From NCBI RefSeq assembly GCF_040676675.1, contig NZ_JBFAPK010000001.1, positions 558,001 through 622,000 of the forward strand: a DNA stretch of 64,000 nt, in the 5' to 3' direction. This document shows positions 8,936 to 17,383 of this stretch, in pieces (position 1 is the first letter of the stretch; each line of letters begins with the position of its first letter). A model generated the notes under the pieces. It was not told where the DNA came from, ran no database searches, and saw only the letters and a list, made by a program, of their open reading frames with translations. Made by a program: the position numbers and the translations under genes. The stretch comes from JBFAPK01 sp040676675 (lineage in GTDB: Bacteria; Actinomycetota; Actinomycetes; Mycobacteriales; Micromonosporaceae).

Positions 8936-9035
8936 ACCCAGCCGCGCGGACACCCAGCCGCGCGGACACTGAGCCGCGCAGCCGCGTCGGAAGAACAGCC
9001 ACACAGACACCCAGCCGCGTCGGAAGAACAGCCAC
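8936..9035. repeat. Interleaved 16-bp and 24-bp direct repeats
   Basis: ACCCAGCCGCGCGGAC occurs twice in tandem (8936-8951, 8952-8967). A 24-base block starting CAGCCGCGTCGGAAGAACAG then occurs at 8979-9002 and 9012-9035, with a degenerate third copy ending near 9066. All are built on a shared CAGCCGCG core. Confidence 0.85.
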
Positions 9036-9098
9036 GCAGCCGCGGAAACGCGACGGAAGAACAGCCGGGAGGTCAGTGCGGCGGTGTGCGGGGCGGAC

Positions 9099-10121
9099 CT
9101 ACCCCCGGCGCGCAGCCGCCCGGGACACCAGCGTCCCGAGCAGCGCGCCGAAGTCGAGGCCGGCCGCCTGCACCGCGAGCGGGAGCAGCGACGTCTCGGT
9201 CATCCCCGGCGCGACGTTGACCTCCAGCACGTGCGGGTCGCCGGCCTCGTCGACGATCAGGTCCACCCGGGAGAGGTCCCGGAGCCCGAGCGCGTTGTGC
9301 GCGGCGATGGCGGTCTCCGCCACCGCCGCGGCGACCGGCTCGGCGAGCCGGGCCGGGGCGTGCCAGGTGGTCAGCCCGGCGGTGTACCGGGCCGCGTAGT
9401 CGTAGACGCCGTTGCGAGGCACGATCTCCACGGCGGGCAGCGCCTGCGGTCCGGCGCCGAGATCCACGATCGAGACCGCGACGTCCATCCCGGGTACGTA
9501 GCGCTCGACCAGCGCGGTCGGGTCGTACGCGAAGCAGCCGACCATCGCCGCCGGGAGATCGGCGGCGTCCCGTACCACCGCCGCCCCGAGTCCGGAACCG
9601 CCCTGGGCGGGCTTGACCATCAGCGGCAGTCCCAGCCGCTCGACGATGCGGTCCAGTACGGCGACCGCACCCAGTTCGGAGAAGCGGTCGTGGGGCAGGG
9701 CCACCCAGTCCGGGGTCGGGATGCCGGCCTCGCGCAGCACCGCCTTGGCGGACGGCTTGTCCCAGGCGAGCCGCGACGCCCGCGCGTCGCACCCGACGTA
9801 CGGCACGTCGCAGAGATCCAGCACGCCGCGCAGTGAACCGTCCTCGCCGGTGGCGCCGTGCAGCGCGATCACCACCGCGTCGGGCGGGTCGACCGCCAGC
9901 CCCGGCAGGAGCGCGGAGTCGGCGTCGCGCAGCTCCGCCTCCACGCCCACCGAGCGGAGCGCGTCCAGGACGCGGCGCCCGGACCGGAGCGACACCTCGC
10001 GCTCGTACGACAGTCCGCCCGCCAGCACCAGCACCCTCGGCTCGGGTACGGAGGAGTCCGGCGCCAGCGGTGGAGCCAGTTCGTCCGGGAACGCGGGGTC
10101 GACGGAGGGCGGCGTACTCAT
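9099..10121 (-). CDS. D-alanine-D-alanine ligase-like ATP-grasp enzyme (divergent Ddl)
   Basis: 340 residues. ATP-grasp ligases of the Ddl family join two D-amino acids for peptidoglycan. Recognisable motifs: LHGATGEDG (87-95), the ATP-binding loop KPAQGGSGLG (170-179), YDYAARY (240-246) and EVNVAPGMT (300-308). Several depart from housekeeping Ddl: the loop is usually KPxxxGSSxG, the YDY motif usually continues with K rather than R, and the last motif is usually E(V/I)NTxPG. It may therefore be a paralogue with altered acceptor or donor specificity. ATG 10121 is chosen over an upstream in-frame GTG/ATG because it lies 7 bases after the aminotransferase stop, indicating an operon with that gene. 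Confidence 0.8.
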   Translation of the reverse strand: MSTPPSVDPAFPDELAPPLAPDSSVPEPRVLVLAGGLSYEREVSLRSGRRVLDALRSVGVEAELRDADSALLPGLAVDPPDAVVIALHGATGEDGSLRGVLDLCDVPYVGCDARASRLAWDKPSAKAVLREAGIPTPDWVALPHDRFSELGAVAVLDRIVERLGLPLMVKPAQGGSGLGAAVVRDAADLPAAMVGCFAYDPTALVERYVPGMDVAVSIVDLGAGPQALPAVEIVPRNGVYDYAARYTAGLTTWHAPARLAEPVAAAVAETAIAAHNALGLRDLSRVDLIVDEAGDPHVLEVNVAPGMTETSLLPLAVQAAGLDFGALLGTLVSRAAARRG

Positions 10122-10128
10122 GCCGAGA

Positions 10129-11445
10129 TCATGCCAAGTCGGGACCTGGCGTGTCCGACCCGGCCTGCCCACGACGGCGGCCGGACGGGCCGGCGACGGT
10201 ACCGAAGACCCGCCGCATCGCGATCTCCTGCTCCATCACGCTGGCGAGCCGGCGGACGCCCTCGCGGATCCGCTCGGGGGGCGGGAACGAAAAGTTCAGG
10301 CGCATGTGGCTGGCGCCGCCGCCGTCGGCGTAGAAGCCGGTGCCCGGAACGTACGCGACGCGGGCGGCGATGGCGCGCGGCATCATCGCCTTCGAGTCGA
10401 GCCCGGCCGGCAGGGTCGCCCAGACGAAGAGACCGCCCTGCGGCTCCGTCCAGCTGGTCCCCTCGGGCATGAGGTCGCGCAGCGCGTCCAGCAGGGCGTC
10501 GCGCCGCTCCCGGTAGACCTCGCGGTAGATCTTGAGCTGTTGCCGCCACGGCATGGTGGAGAGGTAGGTGGCGACGGCCGCCTGCGCGAACGCGCTCGGG
10601 CAGAGGATCTGTGCCTCGTTCGCGATCACCAGCTTGTCCCGGACCGCGTGCGGCGCGAGGATCCAGCCCACCCGCATGCCGGGGGCGAAGGTCTTCGAGA
10701 AGGTGCTGAGGTAGAAGACTCCGTCGCGGCGTCGGGCGCGCAGCGGCGCGGGCGCGTCGCCGTCGAACCCGAGCTGACCGTACGGGTCGTCCTCCACCAC
10801 CAGCAGGCCGGCGCGCTCGCAGATGTCGAGGATCCGTTCCCGGCGCTCCTCGCTCAGCGTCACGCCGGCGGGGTTCTGGTAGGTGGGGATCGTGTAGAGG
10901 AACTTCGCCCGCCGTCCGGACCTCGCCACCTCGGCGATGGCCAGTTCCAGCGCCTCGGGGACCAACCCGTCGCCGTCCATCGGTACGTGCACGACCTGCG
11001 CCTGGGCCGCCTGGAACACGCCGAGCGCGCCGACGTACGTGGGGCCCTCGGCGAGTACGACGTCGCCGGGGTCGAGGAAGAGCCGCGCGACCAGGTCGAG
11101 CGCCTGCTGCCCGCCGGTGGTGACCACCACGTCCTCCGGGGAGGCCCCGCACCCGACGTCGATGCCGGAGAGGGCCATCACCTCGCAGATCCGCTCGCGC
11201 AGTTCGAGGGTGCCCTGGCCGATGCCGTACTGGAGGGTCGTCGTGCCCTGCTCGGCCGCGAGCTTGCTCAGCATCTCGCCGACCGCGTCGAGCGGCAGCG
11301 CGGCGATGTACGGGGCCCCGCCGGCGAGCGAGACCACCTCGGGCCGGCTGGCCACGGCGAAGAGTGCGCGGATCTCCGACGCCGTCATGCCACGTACGCG
11401 CCGGGCGTACCGATCGGTATAGTCGTCGAGCGTCGTGCCGGTCAT
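10129..11445 (-). CDS. PLP-dependent aminotransferase, class I/II
   Basis: 438 residues. A fold-type I aminotransferase of the 2-aminoadipate/MocR-like group without a DNA-binding domain. The PLP lysine is K251 in STFSKTFAPGMRVGW. PTYQNPAG (187-194) and EDDPYG (218-223) supply the cofactor-contacting Asn and Asp/Tyr. The C-terminal ~25 residues are a Gly/Arg/Pro-rich tail. GAGGTG lies five bases before the ATG. It is the first gene of a two-gene unit with the Ddl-like ligase, so it may supply or recycle an amino-acid substrate for that enzyme; this is inference from spacing. The substrate cannot be read from sequence. Confidence 0.88.
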   Translation of the reverse strand: MTGTTLDDYTDRYARRVRGMTASEIRALFAVASRPEVVSLAGGAPYIAALPLDAVGEMLSKLAAEQGTTTLQYGIGQGTLELRERICEVMALSGIDVGCGASPEDVVVTTGGQQALDLVARLFLDPGDVVLAEGPTYVGALGVFQAAQAQVVHVPMDGDGLVPEALELAIAEVARSGRRAKFLYTIPTYQNPAGVTLSEERRERILDICERAGLLVVEDDPYGQLGFDGDAPAPLRARRRDGVFYLSTFSKTFAPGMRVGWILAPHAVRDKLVIANEAQILCPSAFAQAAVATYLSTMPWRQQLKIYREVYRERRDALLDALRDLMPEGTSWTEPQGGLFVWATLPAGLDSKAMMPRAIAARVAYVPGTGFYADGGGASHMRLNFSFPPPERIREGVRRLASVMEQEIAMRRVFGTVAGPSGRRRGQAGSDTPGPDLA

Positions 11446-11761
11446 GACATCACCTCGATCGCGCGTTCGCGTCGGTTGGGCCGTTAGGCCGGAGTTCGGC
11501 GTGTGCCGGCGACTCTGGCGGCACGGCTTGGCTGGTCGATCCTAATCCTCGATCCCGTGCGACGGTCGTGGATATCCGGCCCGGTCCACATGACGGACGG
11601 CCGGTGCGGCCGATCGCCGGTTCCGTACCCGGACCGGGCGAATCGGCCCGACCACTCCCGTGCCGCGTGGTTCCGGCGTACGATCGCACGTCGGGGGGTA
11701 AGGCGGCGATGGCTTCTGCCTGCGGCGTTCCGACCTCCGACCGTCTCTTGGGGATGCGCCA
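11446..11761. other. Divergent intergenic region
   Basis: 316 bases between the minus-strand aminotransferase and the plus-strand GNAT gene. It must hold both promoters. No clear palindrome or -35/-10 pair stands out. Confidence 0.5.
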
Positions 11762-12421
11762 ATGTCGCGACGTCTGGTTAGTCTGACCCTCGACACTCTC
11801 GAAGACCTGCCGCGCCCGTGCCGGCAATGCGTCTACTGGGAGTTGGACCCGGTGGCGGCCGAGCGCGCCCGTACCGCGGGTGATCCGGCGCTCGAAAAGG
11901 AGGCATGGGTCTCCCAGACGCTGCTGGAGTGGGGTTCCTGCGGCAAGCTCGCGTACGTCGACGGGATGCCGGCCGGCTTCGTCATGTACGCCCCTCCCGC
12001 GTACGTACCCCGCGCGATGGCGTTTCCCACCTCGCCGGTCTCCGCGGACGCGGCTCTGCTGACCACGGCGCACATCGTGGCGGCCTTCGCCGGGGGCGGC
12101 CTGGGCCGGATGCTGGTGCAGGGCGTCGCCCGCGATCTCACCAAGCGGGGGATCAAGGCGATCGAGGCGTTCGGCGACGCGAAGTTCGGCGAGGCCGGCG
12201 AGGGCGCGGGCGGATGTGTCGCGCCGGCCGACTTCTTCCTCTCCGTCGGGTTCAAGACGGTACGCCAGCACCCCCGCTACCCGCGCCTGCGGCTGGAGTT
12301 GCGGACCGCCCTCTCCTGGAAGTCCGACGTCGAGTACGCGCTGGAGAAGCTGCTCGGCTCGATGAGCCCGGAGTCGCTGCTCCGCCCGGTACGCCCGGCC
12401 ACCCGCTCCACCACCGGCTGA
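11762..12421 (+). CDS. GNAT-family acetyltransferase-like protein
   Basis: 219 residues. Acetyl-CoA-binding features of the GNAT fold are visible: a central strand followed by AGGGLGRMLVQG (about 110-121) resembling the R/Q-x-x-G-x-G/A loop. The N terminus has an unusual PCRQCVYWE stretch (C20, C23) seen in a conserved actinobacterial subgroup found near cwlM/trx; the equivalent place in Mycobacterium tuberculosis is Rv3916c. The acetyl acceptor is unknown. ATG 11762 has GGGGA seven bases upstream. The gene converges on cwlM with 81 bases between stops. Confidence 0.75.
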   Translation: MSRRLVSLTLDTLEDLPRPCRQCVYWELDPVAAERARTAGDPALEKEAWVSQTLLEWGSCGKLAYVDGMPAGFVMYAPPAYVPRAMAFPTSPVSADAALLTTAHIVAAFAGGGLGRMLVQGVARDLTKRGIKAIEAFGDAKFGEAGEGAGGCVAPADFFLSVGFKTVRQHPRYPRLRLELRTALSWKSDVEYALEKLLGSMSPESLLRPVRPATRSTTG

Positions 12422-12502
12422 CCCGGCCGGCCGCTCCACCGCCGACCGGGGACCGGCCCGCCCGGCACCGGGCGAACCGGCCGGCACCACCGCCGCCCCG
12501 GC

Positions 12503-13672
12503 TCAGCGTCGGGCGCCGCCGGCGGCGACCACCGCCCGCAGTTCGCTGACGTCGATGGAACCGGTCGGTACGTCCCGCTCGATCGGCAGGTACATCCGCT
12601 GTACCGCCGCGACGACCGCCTCGACGACCTGGTCCCGGAAGCGCGGATTGACCAGCCGTGCCCGGTCCACCGGCGAGGTGAGGTAGCCGACCTCGACCCG
12701 TACCGCGGGCATCCGGGTCAGTCGCAGCAGTTCCCAGGTCTTGGCGTGGGTACGGCAGTCCCGCATCCCGGTGCGTACCACGATCTCGCGCTGCACCAGC
12801 CCGGCCAGGCGCTCGCCCGCGTTCGAGGTGACCCCGTTGTCCGTGCCGTAGTGGTACGTCGCCACCCCCTCGGCCGCCGGGTTGGCGTGGTGGTCGAGGT
12901 GCAGCGAGACGAAGAGGTCGCCGCCCAACTCGTTCGCGAGTTCGGCGCGGGCGAGGTCGGGCAGGGGCGCGGCGGGCGCCGGACCACGGGTCAGGTGTAC
13001 CCGCACGCCGGCGGCGGCGAGCCGCCCCTCCAACCGGGTGGCCAGGTCGTACGCGAGATCCGCCTCGGTCCAGCGCAGCCGCCCGTCGGGCACCACCACC
13101 CCCTGGTCCGCAGCACCGTGCCCCGGGTCGATGATGACGACCTTGCCGACCAGGGTCGGCCCGGACTGCCGGAGGGCGTCGGACTCGCGCAGCCACTGCG
13201 GTCGCCCGCCGACCACCTTGCGGCCCAACCGCCGCAGCGCGTTCATCGTGTGCGGCCCGCAGACGCCGTCCGCGCTGGTGAGCCCCACCTCCCGCTGGAA
13301 CTGGGCGACCGCCCGCGCGGTCCGGGCGCCGTAGACGCTGTCCGCGCGGCCGACGTCGTAGCCCATCTCCAGCAGCCGTTCCTGTAGCGAGCGGACGTCC
13401 TCGCCGGTGAGCGGCTGGGGGATGGCGTGGTACAGGGTGCGCGCCCCGAGCCGCCAGCGCGCGGCGTCCAGCGCCCGCCAGGTCTCGGCGCCGACCTGGC
13501 CGTCGACGCTGAGCCCACGGGACTGCTGGAAGGCGCGTACCGCGCGCTCGGCGTCGGCGTCGAACTCGTCGACCGTACCGGCCGGGCCACCGTCGAGCAG
13601 GTCGAGACCGATCAGCACACCGCAGATCTCCCGTACGGCGGCGCCACGGTCACCACGTCGGATGGGACGCAC
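12503..13672 (-). CDS. cwlM: CwlM-type N-acetylmuramoyl-L-alanine amidase homologue
   Basis: 389 residues. Two peptidoglycan-binding (PG_binding_1) repeats (about 8-68 and 90-150) precede an Amidase_3 domain (about 177-360) with IDPGHG (181-186), E203, a His-rich SLHLDHHAN in place of the usual SIHAN (256-264), and E327. No signal peptide is seen, so it is predicted to be cytoplasmic. In mycobacteria CwlM is cytoplasmic and, when phosphorylated by PknB on a C-terminal Thr, activates MurA; a DVPTGS motif with T370 lies at a similar place here. Whether the amidase is active is uncertain. The start is GTG. It ends the murJ-trxA envelope block. Confidence 0.9.
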   Translation of the reverse strand: MRPIRRGDRGAAVREICGVLIGLDLLDGGPAGTVDEFDADAERAVRAFQQSRGLSVDGQVGAETWRALDAARWRLGARTLYHAIPQPLTGEDVRSLQERLLEMGYDVGRADSVYGARTARAVAQFQREVGLTSADGVCGPHTMNALRRLGRKVVGGRPQWLRESDALRQSGPTLVGKVVIIDPGHGAADQGVVVPDGRLRWTEADLAYDLATRLEGRLAAAGVRVHLTRGPAPAAPLPDLARAELANELGGDLFVSLHLDHHANPAAEGVATYHYGTDNGVTSNAGERLAGLVQREIVVRTGMRDCRTHAKTWELLRLTRMPAVRVEVGYLTSPVDRARLVNPRFRDQVVEAVVAAVQRMYLPIERDVPTGSIDVSELRAVVAAGGARR

Positions 13673-13980
13673 GCGAAGACCCCCTCTACGCGGTGGTTGA
13701 CGGGGACCGACGGCAGCACGCCGTACGGTCCTGGCCGTGGGTGTCGCACCCTCGATCGGACGAATTCGCAGCCTACCGTGGCGATCGGGCCCACTACCCT
13801 CAGTTGAACGGTATGCCGAGGGCGGCCCGGGCAGGCCCCGTTCCGTCGGACCCGCCCGGCCGCCGGGCCGCCCCGCCGGGAACGCCGGACGAGCCGGACG
13901 GTCAGGTGGGCAGGAAAAGACCGGCGCCCGCCCCCCGGGTACGGAGGCGGGCGCCGGTCGTGACGCGGTGGAGACGGACG
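13673..13980. other. Intergenic region between trxA and cwlM
   Basis: 308 bases. It contains the trxA terminator (13913-13959). The cwlM promoter should lie in the part nearer 13,680-13,850; TAGAGG upstream of the start is the only -10-like hexamer seen. Confidence 0.5.
13913..13959 (-). terminator. Rho-independent terminator of trxB-trxA
   Basis: A perfect 14-base stem (GACCGGCGCCCGCC with its complement, 13919-13959) with a 13-base loop. Reading on the minus strand, the stem is followed by TTTTCC. Confidence 0.88.
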
Positions 13981-14304
13981 TCAGAGCGCCGCCTCGATCA
14001 TCTTGAGCAGGTCGCCCTTGGGCTTGGCGCCGGCGACCGACTGCACCGGCTGCCCGCCCTTGAAGATGGTGAGCGTCGGCACGGACATCACCCGGTACGC
14101 CATCGCGGTCTCCGGGTTCTCGTCGATGTTCAGCTTCACGATGGTGACCTTGTCACCCAGCTCGCCGGCGATCTCCTCCAGCAGCGGCGCGACCTTGCGG
14201 CACGGGGCACACCACTCCGCCCAGAAGTCCACCAGTACCGGCTTGTCGGACTGCAGCACGTCACTGACGAAGTTGGCGTCGGTGACCGCTCTCGTTGCTC
14301 CCAC
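13981..14304 (-). CDS. trxA: Thioredoxin
   Basis: 107 residues, the normal length for a classical thioredoxin. The active site is WCAPC at 31-35 (WCGPC in most), with the cis-proline in VPTLTIF near 76. It is a cytoplasmic disulfide reductant regenerated by the TrxB encoded 33 bases upstream. AGGAGGA precedes the ATG. Confidence 0.96.
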   Translation of the reverse strand: MGATRAVTDANFVSDVLQSDKPVLVDFWAEWCAPCRKVAPLLEEIAGELGDKVTIVKLNIDENPETAMAYRVMSVPTLTIFKGGQPVQSVAGAKPKGDLLKMIEAAL

Positions 14305-14337
14305 TAAATATCCTCCTCCGGGCGTACCTTGAGTTGT

Positions 14338-15291
14338 TCAGCCTTCGAGGGTCGCGAGGAACCGCTCGGCGTCCAGCGCGGCGGCGCAACCGGTACCGGC
14401 CGCGGTGATCGCCTGCCGGTAGGTGTGGTCGACCAGGTCACCGGCGGCGAAGACCCCGGGTACGTTCGTGTGGGTGCTCGGCGCGTCCACCCGTACGTAG
14501 CCGTTCTCGTCCAGCTCGACCTGACCACGGAACAGCTCGCTGCGCGGGTCGTGGCCGATCGCCACGAAGACCCCGGTCACGTCGAGCTGCTTCGTCTCGC
14601 CGGTGTGTACGTTGCGCAGCCGTACCCCCGACACCTTGCCGTCCGCGCCGAGGACCTCCTCGACCACGCTGTTCCACTCCACGCGGATCTTCTCATTGCT
14701 GAGCGCGCGCTCCGCCATGATCTTGCTGGCGCGGAACTCGTCCCGCCGGTGCACGATCGTCACGGTCTCCGCGAACTTGGTCAGGAACGTCGCCTCCTCC
14801 ATCGCGGAGTCGCCGCCGCCGACCACGACGATGTGCTGGTTGCGGAAGAAGAAGCCGTCACACGTGGCACAAGAGGAGACACCGTGCCCCAGGTAGTCCT
14901 GCTCACCCGGGACGCCCAGCGGACGCCAGGCCGAGCCGGTCGCGAGGATGACGGCCTTCGCGCGGTACGCGGTCTCGCCCACGTACGCGGTGCTGACCGC
15001 GTCCGAGCCCGGGGTGCCGGTGTCGGCCAGCTCGACCCGGGTCACGTCGTCGGTGATGAACTCGGCGCCGAAGCGCTCCGCCTGCTTGCGCAGCGAGTCC
15101 ATCAGCTCCGGCCCGAGGATGCCGTCCGGGAAGCCGGGAAAGTTCTCCACCTCGGTCGTGGTCATCAGGGCGCCCCCCGACTGGACACCCTCGATGACCA
15201 GCGGCTTGAGGTTCGCCCGGGCCGCGTACACCGCGGCCGTGTAACCGGCCGGACCCGAGCCGATGATGATCAGGTTGCGGACTTCGTCCAC
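14338..15291 (-). CDS. trxB: Thioredoxin reductase
   Basis: 317 residues. FAD-binding GSGPAG (11-16), the redox-active pair CATC (C141, C144) and the NADPH-binding GGGDSA (158-163) are all present, as is the C-terminal FAD motif VFAAGD. It transfers electrons from NADPH to TrxA. The GTG start at 15291 has GGGAGA at good spacing; an upstream in-frame extension to 15375 is low-complexity and rejected. The order sigM-anti-sigma-trxB-trxA suggests redox control, as in SigM/SigR-like systems, but no promoter match was verified. Confidence 0.95.
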   Translation of the reverse strand: MDEVRNLIIIGSGPAGYTAAVYAARANLKPLVIEGVQSGGALMTTTEVENFPGFPDGILGPELMDSLRKQAERFGAEFITDDVTRVELADTGTPGSDAVSTAYVGETAYRAKAVILATGSAWRPLGVPGEQDYLGHGVSSCATCDGFFFRNQHIVVVGGGDSAMEEATFLTKFAETVTIVHRRDEFRASKIMAERALSNEKIRVEWNSVVEEVLGADGKVSGVRLRNVHTGETKQLDVTGVFVAIGHDPRSELFRGQVELDENGYVRVDAPSTHTNVPGVFAAGDLVDHTYRQAITAAGTGCAAALDAERFLATLEG

Positions 15292-15472
15292 TGCCGTCTC
15301 CCGATGTGTGTGTTCGTGCCCGGCGCGGGTGCCGATGCCCGGTCCGGACGCCGATTGGTGGTGGAACGCCGCCAACTGCTGAGCAGAACGTCATCGTACG
15401 AACGGCGATTCCCAACACGGTCATCTGGTGGGTCACGTCACGCGCCCACCCAAACAGTCGGTGACCGTCGAG

Positions 15473-16549
15473 TTACCCTACCTGGGCCTGATAGCGCGTG
15501 TCGGCGCCCGAGCCGGGAAGCCCGCAATCCGGGCCGGCGACCCAGACCCAGCGGGTACCGCTCGCGTCCGCGAACGTGACCACGAGGGCGGGACTGCGCT
15601 GGAACGAGGCGTACTCGACCTGGTCGACGGCCAGTTCGCCGCCCATGTGCGTGCTCGCGATCGAGTTCAGGCAGGCGGCGAGGGCGTCCCGGTCCGCCAG
15701 CCGGTCCAGGGCGGAGACGGCCATGGTCTGGGAGCCGTCCGGTGCCGCGGCGGGTCCGGGGCCGGACGCCTCCGTACCGGCCGTTCCCCGCGCGTCCCTG
15801 CCGAACCGGGCGGCCAGCGACTCGGGGGTGTAGTCGGTGCCGGTCGAGACGATGCCGTTGCCGGCCGGGTTCAGCAGTGCCCGGGGAGTCCCCGCGCCGG
15901 CTCGGGGCTGCTCCGGAGCGCTACCGGCCGCACCGGTGGCCGCCTCGTTGTCCGCCATCTGCGGGCGGCGGTCGTCGACGTACTGGCTGACCCCGAATCC
16001 GGCGAACGCCGCCACCGCGGCGGCCACCGCCACCGGCCCGGCCCGCCGGGCCCACCGCCGGGAGCGGGCGCTCCGCCGTTCGTGCGACCCGGTCTTCCCG
16101 GGCCCGGTCTCCCCGCCCGCCGCGGGCACCGACCGGAGCTGCCGTACCGGGCGGGCCTGCTCCGGCACCGGTCGCCCGACGCCCGGCTCGGTCCGCCCGG
16201 GTTCCGGCTCCCCGGGCGCCGGCCCCGGGCCGGTGATCGAGTCGGCGGTGACCGGGTCGGTCGACTCCGGGTCGGTCGACTCCGGCGCCACCGGACCGGC
16301 CTGGGCGAGCGCGGCGAGCAGCCGGTCGCTGACGTCGGCCGGCATCTCCACCGGGCTCGTTCCCCAGCCGGCGAGGCTGCCCCGCACCGAGTCGACGGCC
16401 GGTACGAGCGTCGCGTAGGCCTCGGCCCACTCCGGCTCCTCGGCGATCAGCCGGGCGACCGCGTCCTCGTCCGGGGTGCCCTCCAGCGCCCCGCCGACAT
16501 AGTCGGCGAGCAGGTCGATGTCGACCTCCCCGAACCGCCCCGCCGTCAC
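15473..16549 (-). CDS. Membrane-anchored anti-sigma factor (predicted)
   Basis: 358 residues. The N-terminal 60 residues (short acidic helices, ending near GWG) are the likely sigma-binding part; no zinc-binding H-x3-C-x2-C is present. Residues 62-168 are Pro/Glu/Thr-rich. One transmembrane segment lies at about 170-191 after a basic stretch, and the remaining ~165 residues are extracellular. Its GTG overlaps the sigM stop by 4 bases (GTGA), which is the usual translational coupling of an ECF sigma factor and its regulator and is the main support for the function. The equivalent gene in mycobacteria is rsmA. Confidence 0.78.
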   Translation of the reverse strand: MTAGRFGEVDIDLLADYVGGALEGTPDEDAVARLIAEEPEWAEAYATLVPAVDSVRGSLAGWGTSPVEMPADVSDRLLAALAQAGPVAPESTDPESTDPVTADSITGPGPAPGEPEPGRTEPGVGRPVPEQARPVRQLRSVPAAGGETGPGKTGSHERRSARSRRWARRAGPVAVAAAVAAFAGFGVSQYVDDRRPQMADNEAATGAAGSAPEQPRAGAGTPRALLNPAGNGIVSTGTDYTPESLAARFGRDARGTAGTEASGPGPAAAPDGSQTMAVSALDRLADRDALAACLNSIASTHMGGELAVDQVEYASFQRSPALVVTFADASGTRWVWVAGPDCGLPGSGADTRYQAQVG

Positions 16550-17334
16550 TGTTCCTCCTGGTTGCCGTCGTGCCGCGACTGGCCCGACCCCGGTGATCGG
16601 ACGCGGTGGCCGCCTCCCGGGTTCCCCGGGGTGACGGTCCGCACGTCGGCCCGCACCTCCGCCGGCCGGGCCGGCGCCGGAATCGCACCGGACGGCTCCG
16701 GCCGCAGGTGCCCGAGCATCCGGGCCAGGCGGGCGCGGCCACGGGCGCACCGGCTCTTGACGGTCCCCTCGGCCACGCCGAGGATCACGGCCACCTCGGC
16801 GACCGGGTAGCCCTGCACGTCCACCAGGATCAGCGCGGCCCGCTGCTCGGCCGGCAGTTCGGCCAGCGCCTGGCGTACGACGAGCGCGGTGTCGTGGTCC
16901 GAGGCCGGGGCGGCCGGCTCGACCCCGTTGCGCCGGCCCGTCTCCGTCGACCGGCTCCCGTCGGGCAGCGGCACGGTCGGGTGGGCCTGGCGCCGCCGGA
17001 TCCGGTCGAGGCAGGCGTTGACCACGATCCGGTGCAGCCACGTGGTGACGGCCGCGTCGCCACGGAAGCGGGGGGCGGCCCGGTGCGCCGAGAGCAGCGC
17101 GTCCTGGAGCGCGTCCGCGGCCTCCTCCCGGTCGGCGACGGTACGCAGCGCCACCGCCCAGAGTCGGTCGCGGTGGCGGCGGAACAGCTCGGCGAACGCC
17201 TCCGGGTCGCCCGCCACGTGGGCCCGCAGGAGTTCCTCGTCGGTACGGTCGACCGCCCCGGTCACGGGGCGGCGGTGGGCCGGTTCGTCGGTCGCCCGAC
17301 CCTTCGCGGAGCCGCTGTCGTCGATGCCGGTCAC
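16546..17334 (-). CDS. sigM: ECF RNA polymerase sigma factor SigM
   Basis: 262 residues. Region 2 (about 31-115) includes the core-binding and -10-recognition helices, with DALQDALLSAH in the typical position. Region 4 (about 160-212) has the helix-turn-helix AEVAVILGVAEGTVKSR. The ~50 residues after region 4 are Pro/Gly-rich and unusual for an ECF factor. GTG 17334 has TCTGGAG seven bases upstream. Position between the MurJ pseudokinase and an anti-sigma gene plus trxB matches SigM of other actinobacteria, which responds to envelope or oxidative stress. Confidence 0.88.
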   Translation of the reverse strand: MTGIDDSGSAKGRATDEPAHRRPVTGAVDRTDEELLRAHVAGDPEAFAELFRRHRDRLWAVALRTVADREEAADALQDALLSAHRAAPRFRGDAAVTTWLHRIVVNACLDRIRRRQAHPTVPLPDGSRSTETGRRNGVEPAAPASDHDTALVVRQALAELPAEQRAALILVDVQGYPVAEVAVILGVAEGTVKSRCARGRARLARMLGHLRPEPSGAIPAPARPAEVRADVRTVTPGNPGGGHRVRSPGSGQSRHDGNQEEQ

Positions 17335-17383
17335 GGCCGCGCTCCAGACATGGTCCGGCCGAGGGGCGGCAGCGACTCGGGGC

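Larger units (their letters stand above)
8549..9098. other. 550-bp repeat-rich gap without a gene
   Basis: Between the HIT-like gene (+) and the end of the ddl-like gene (-). No gene is supported. It contains a perfect 4 x 14-bp tandem repeat and, further on, interleaved 16-bp and 24-bp repeats. Confidence 0.7.
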
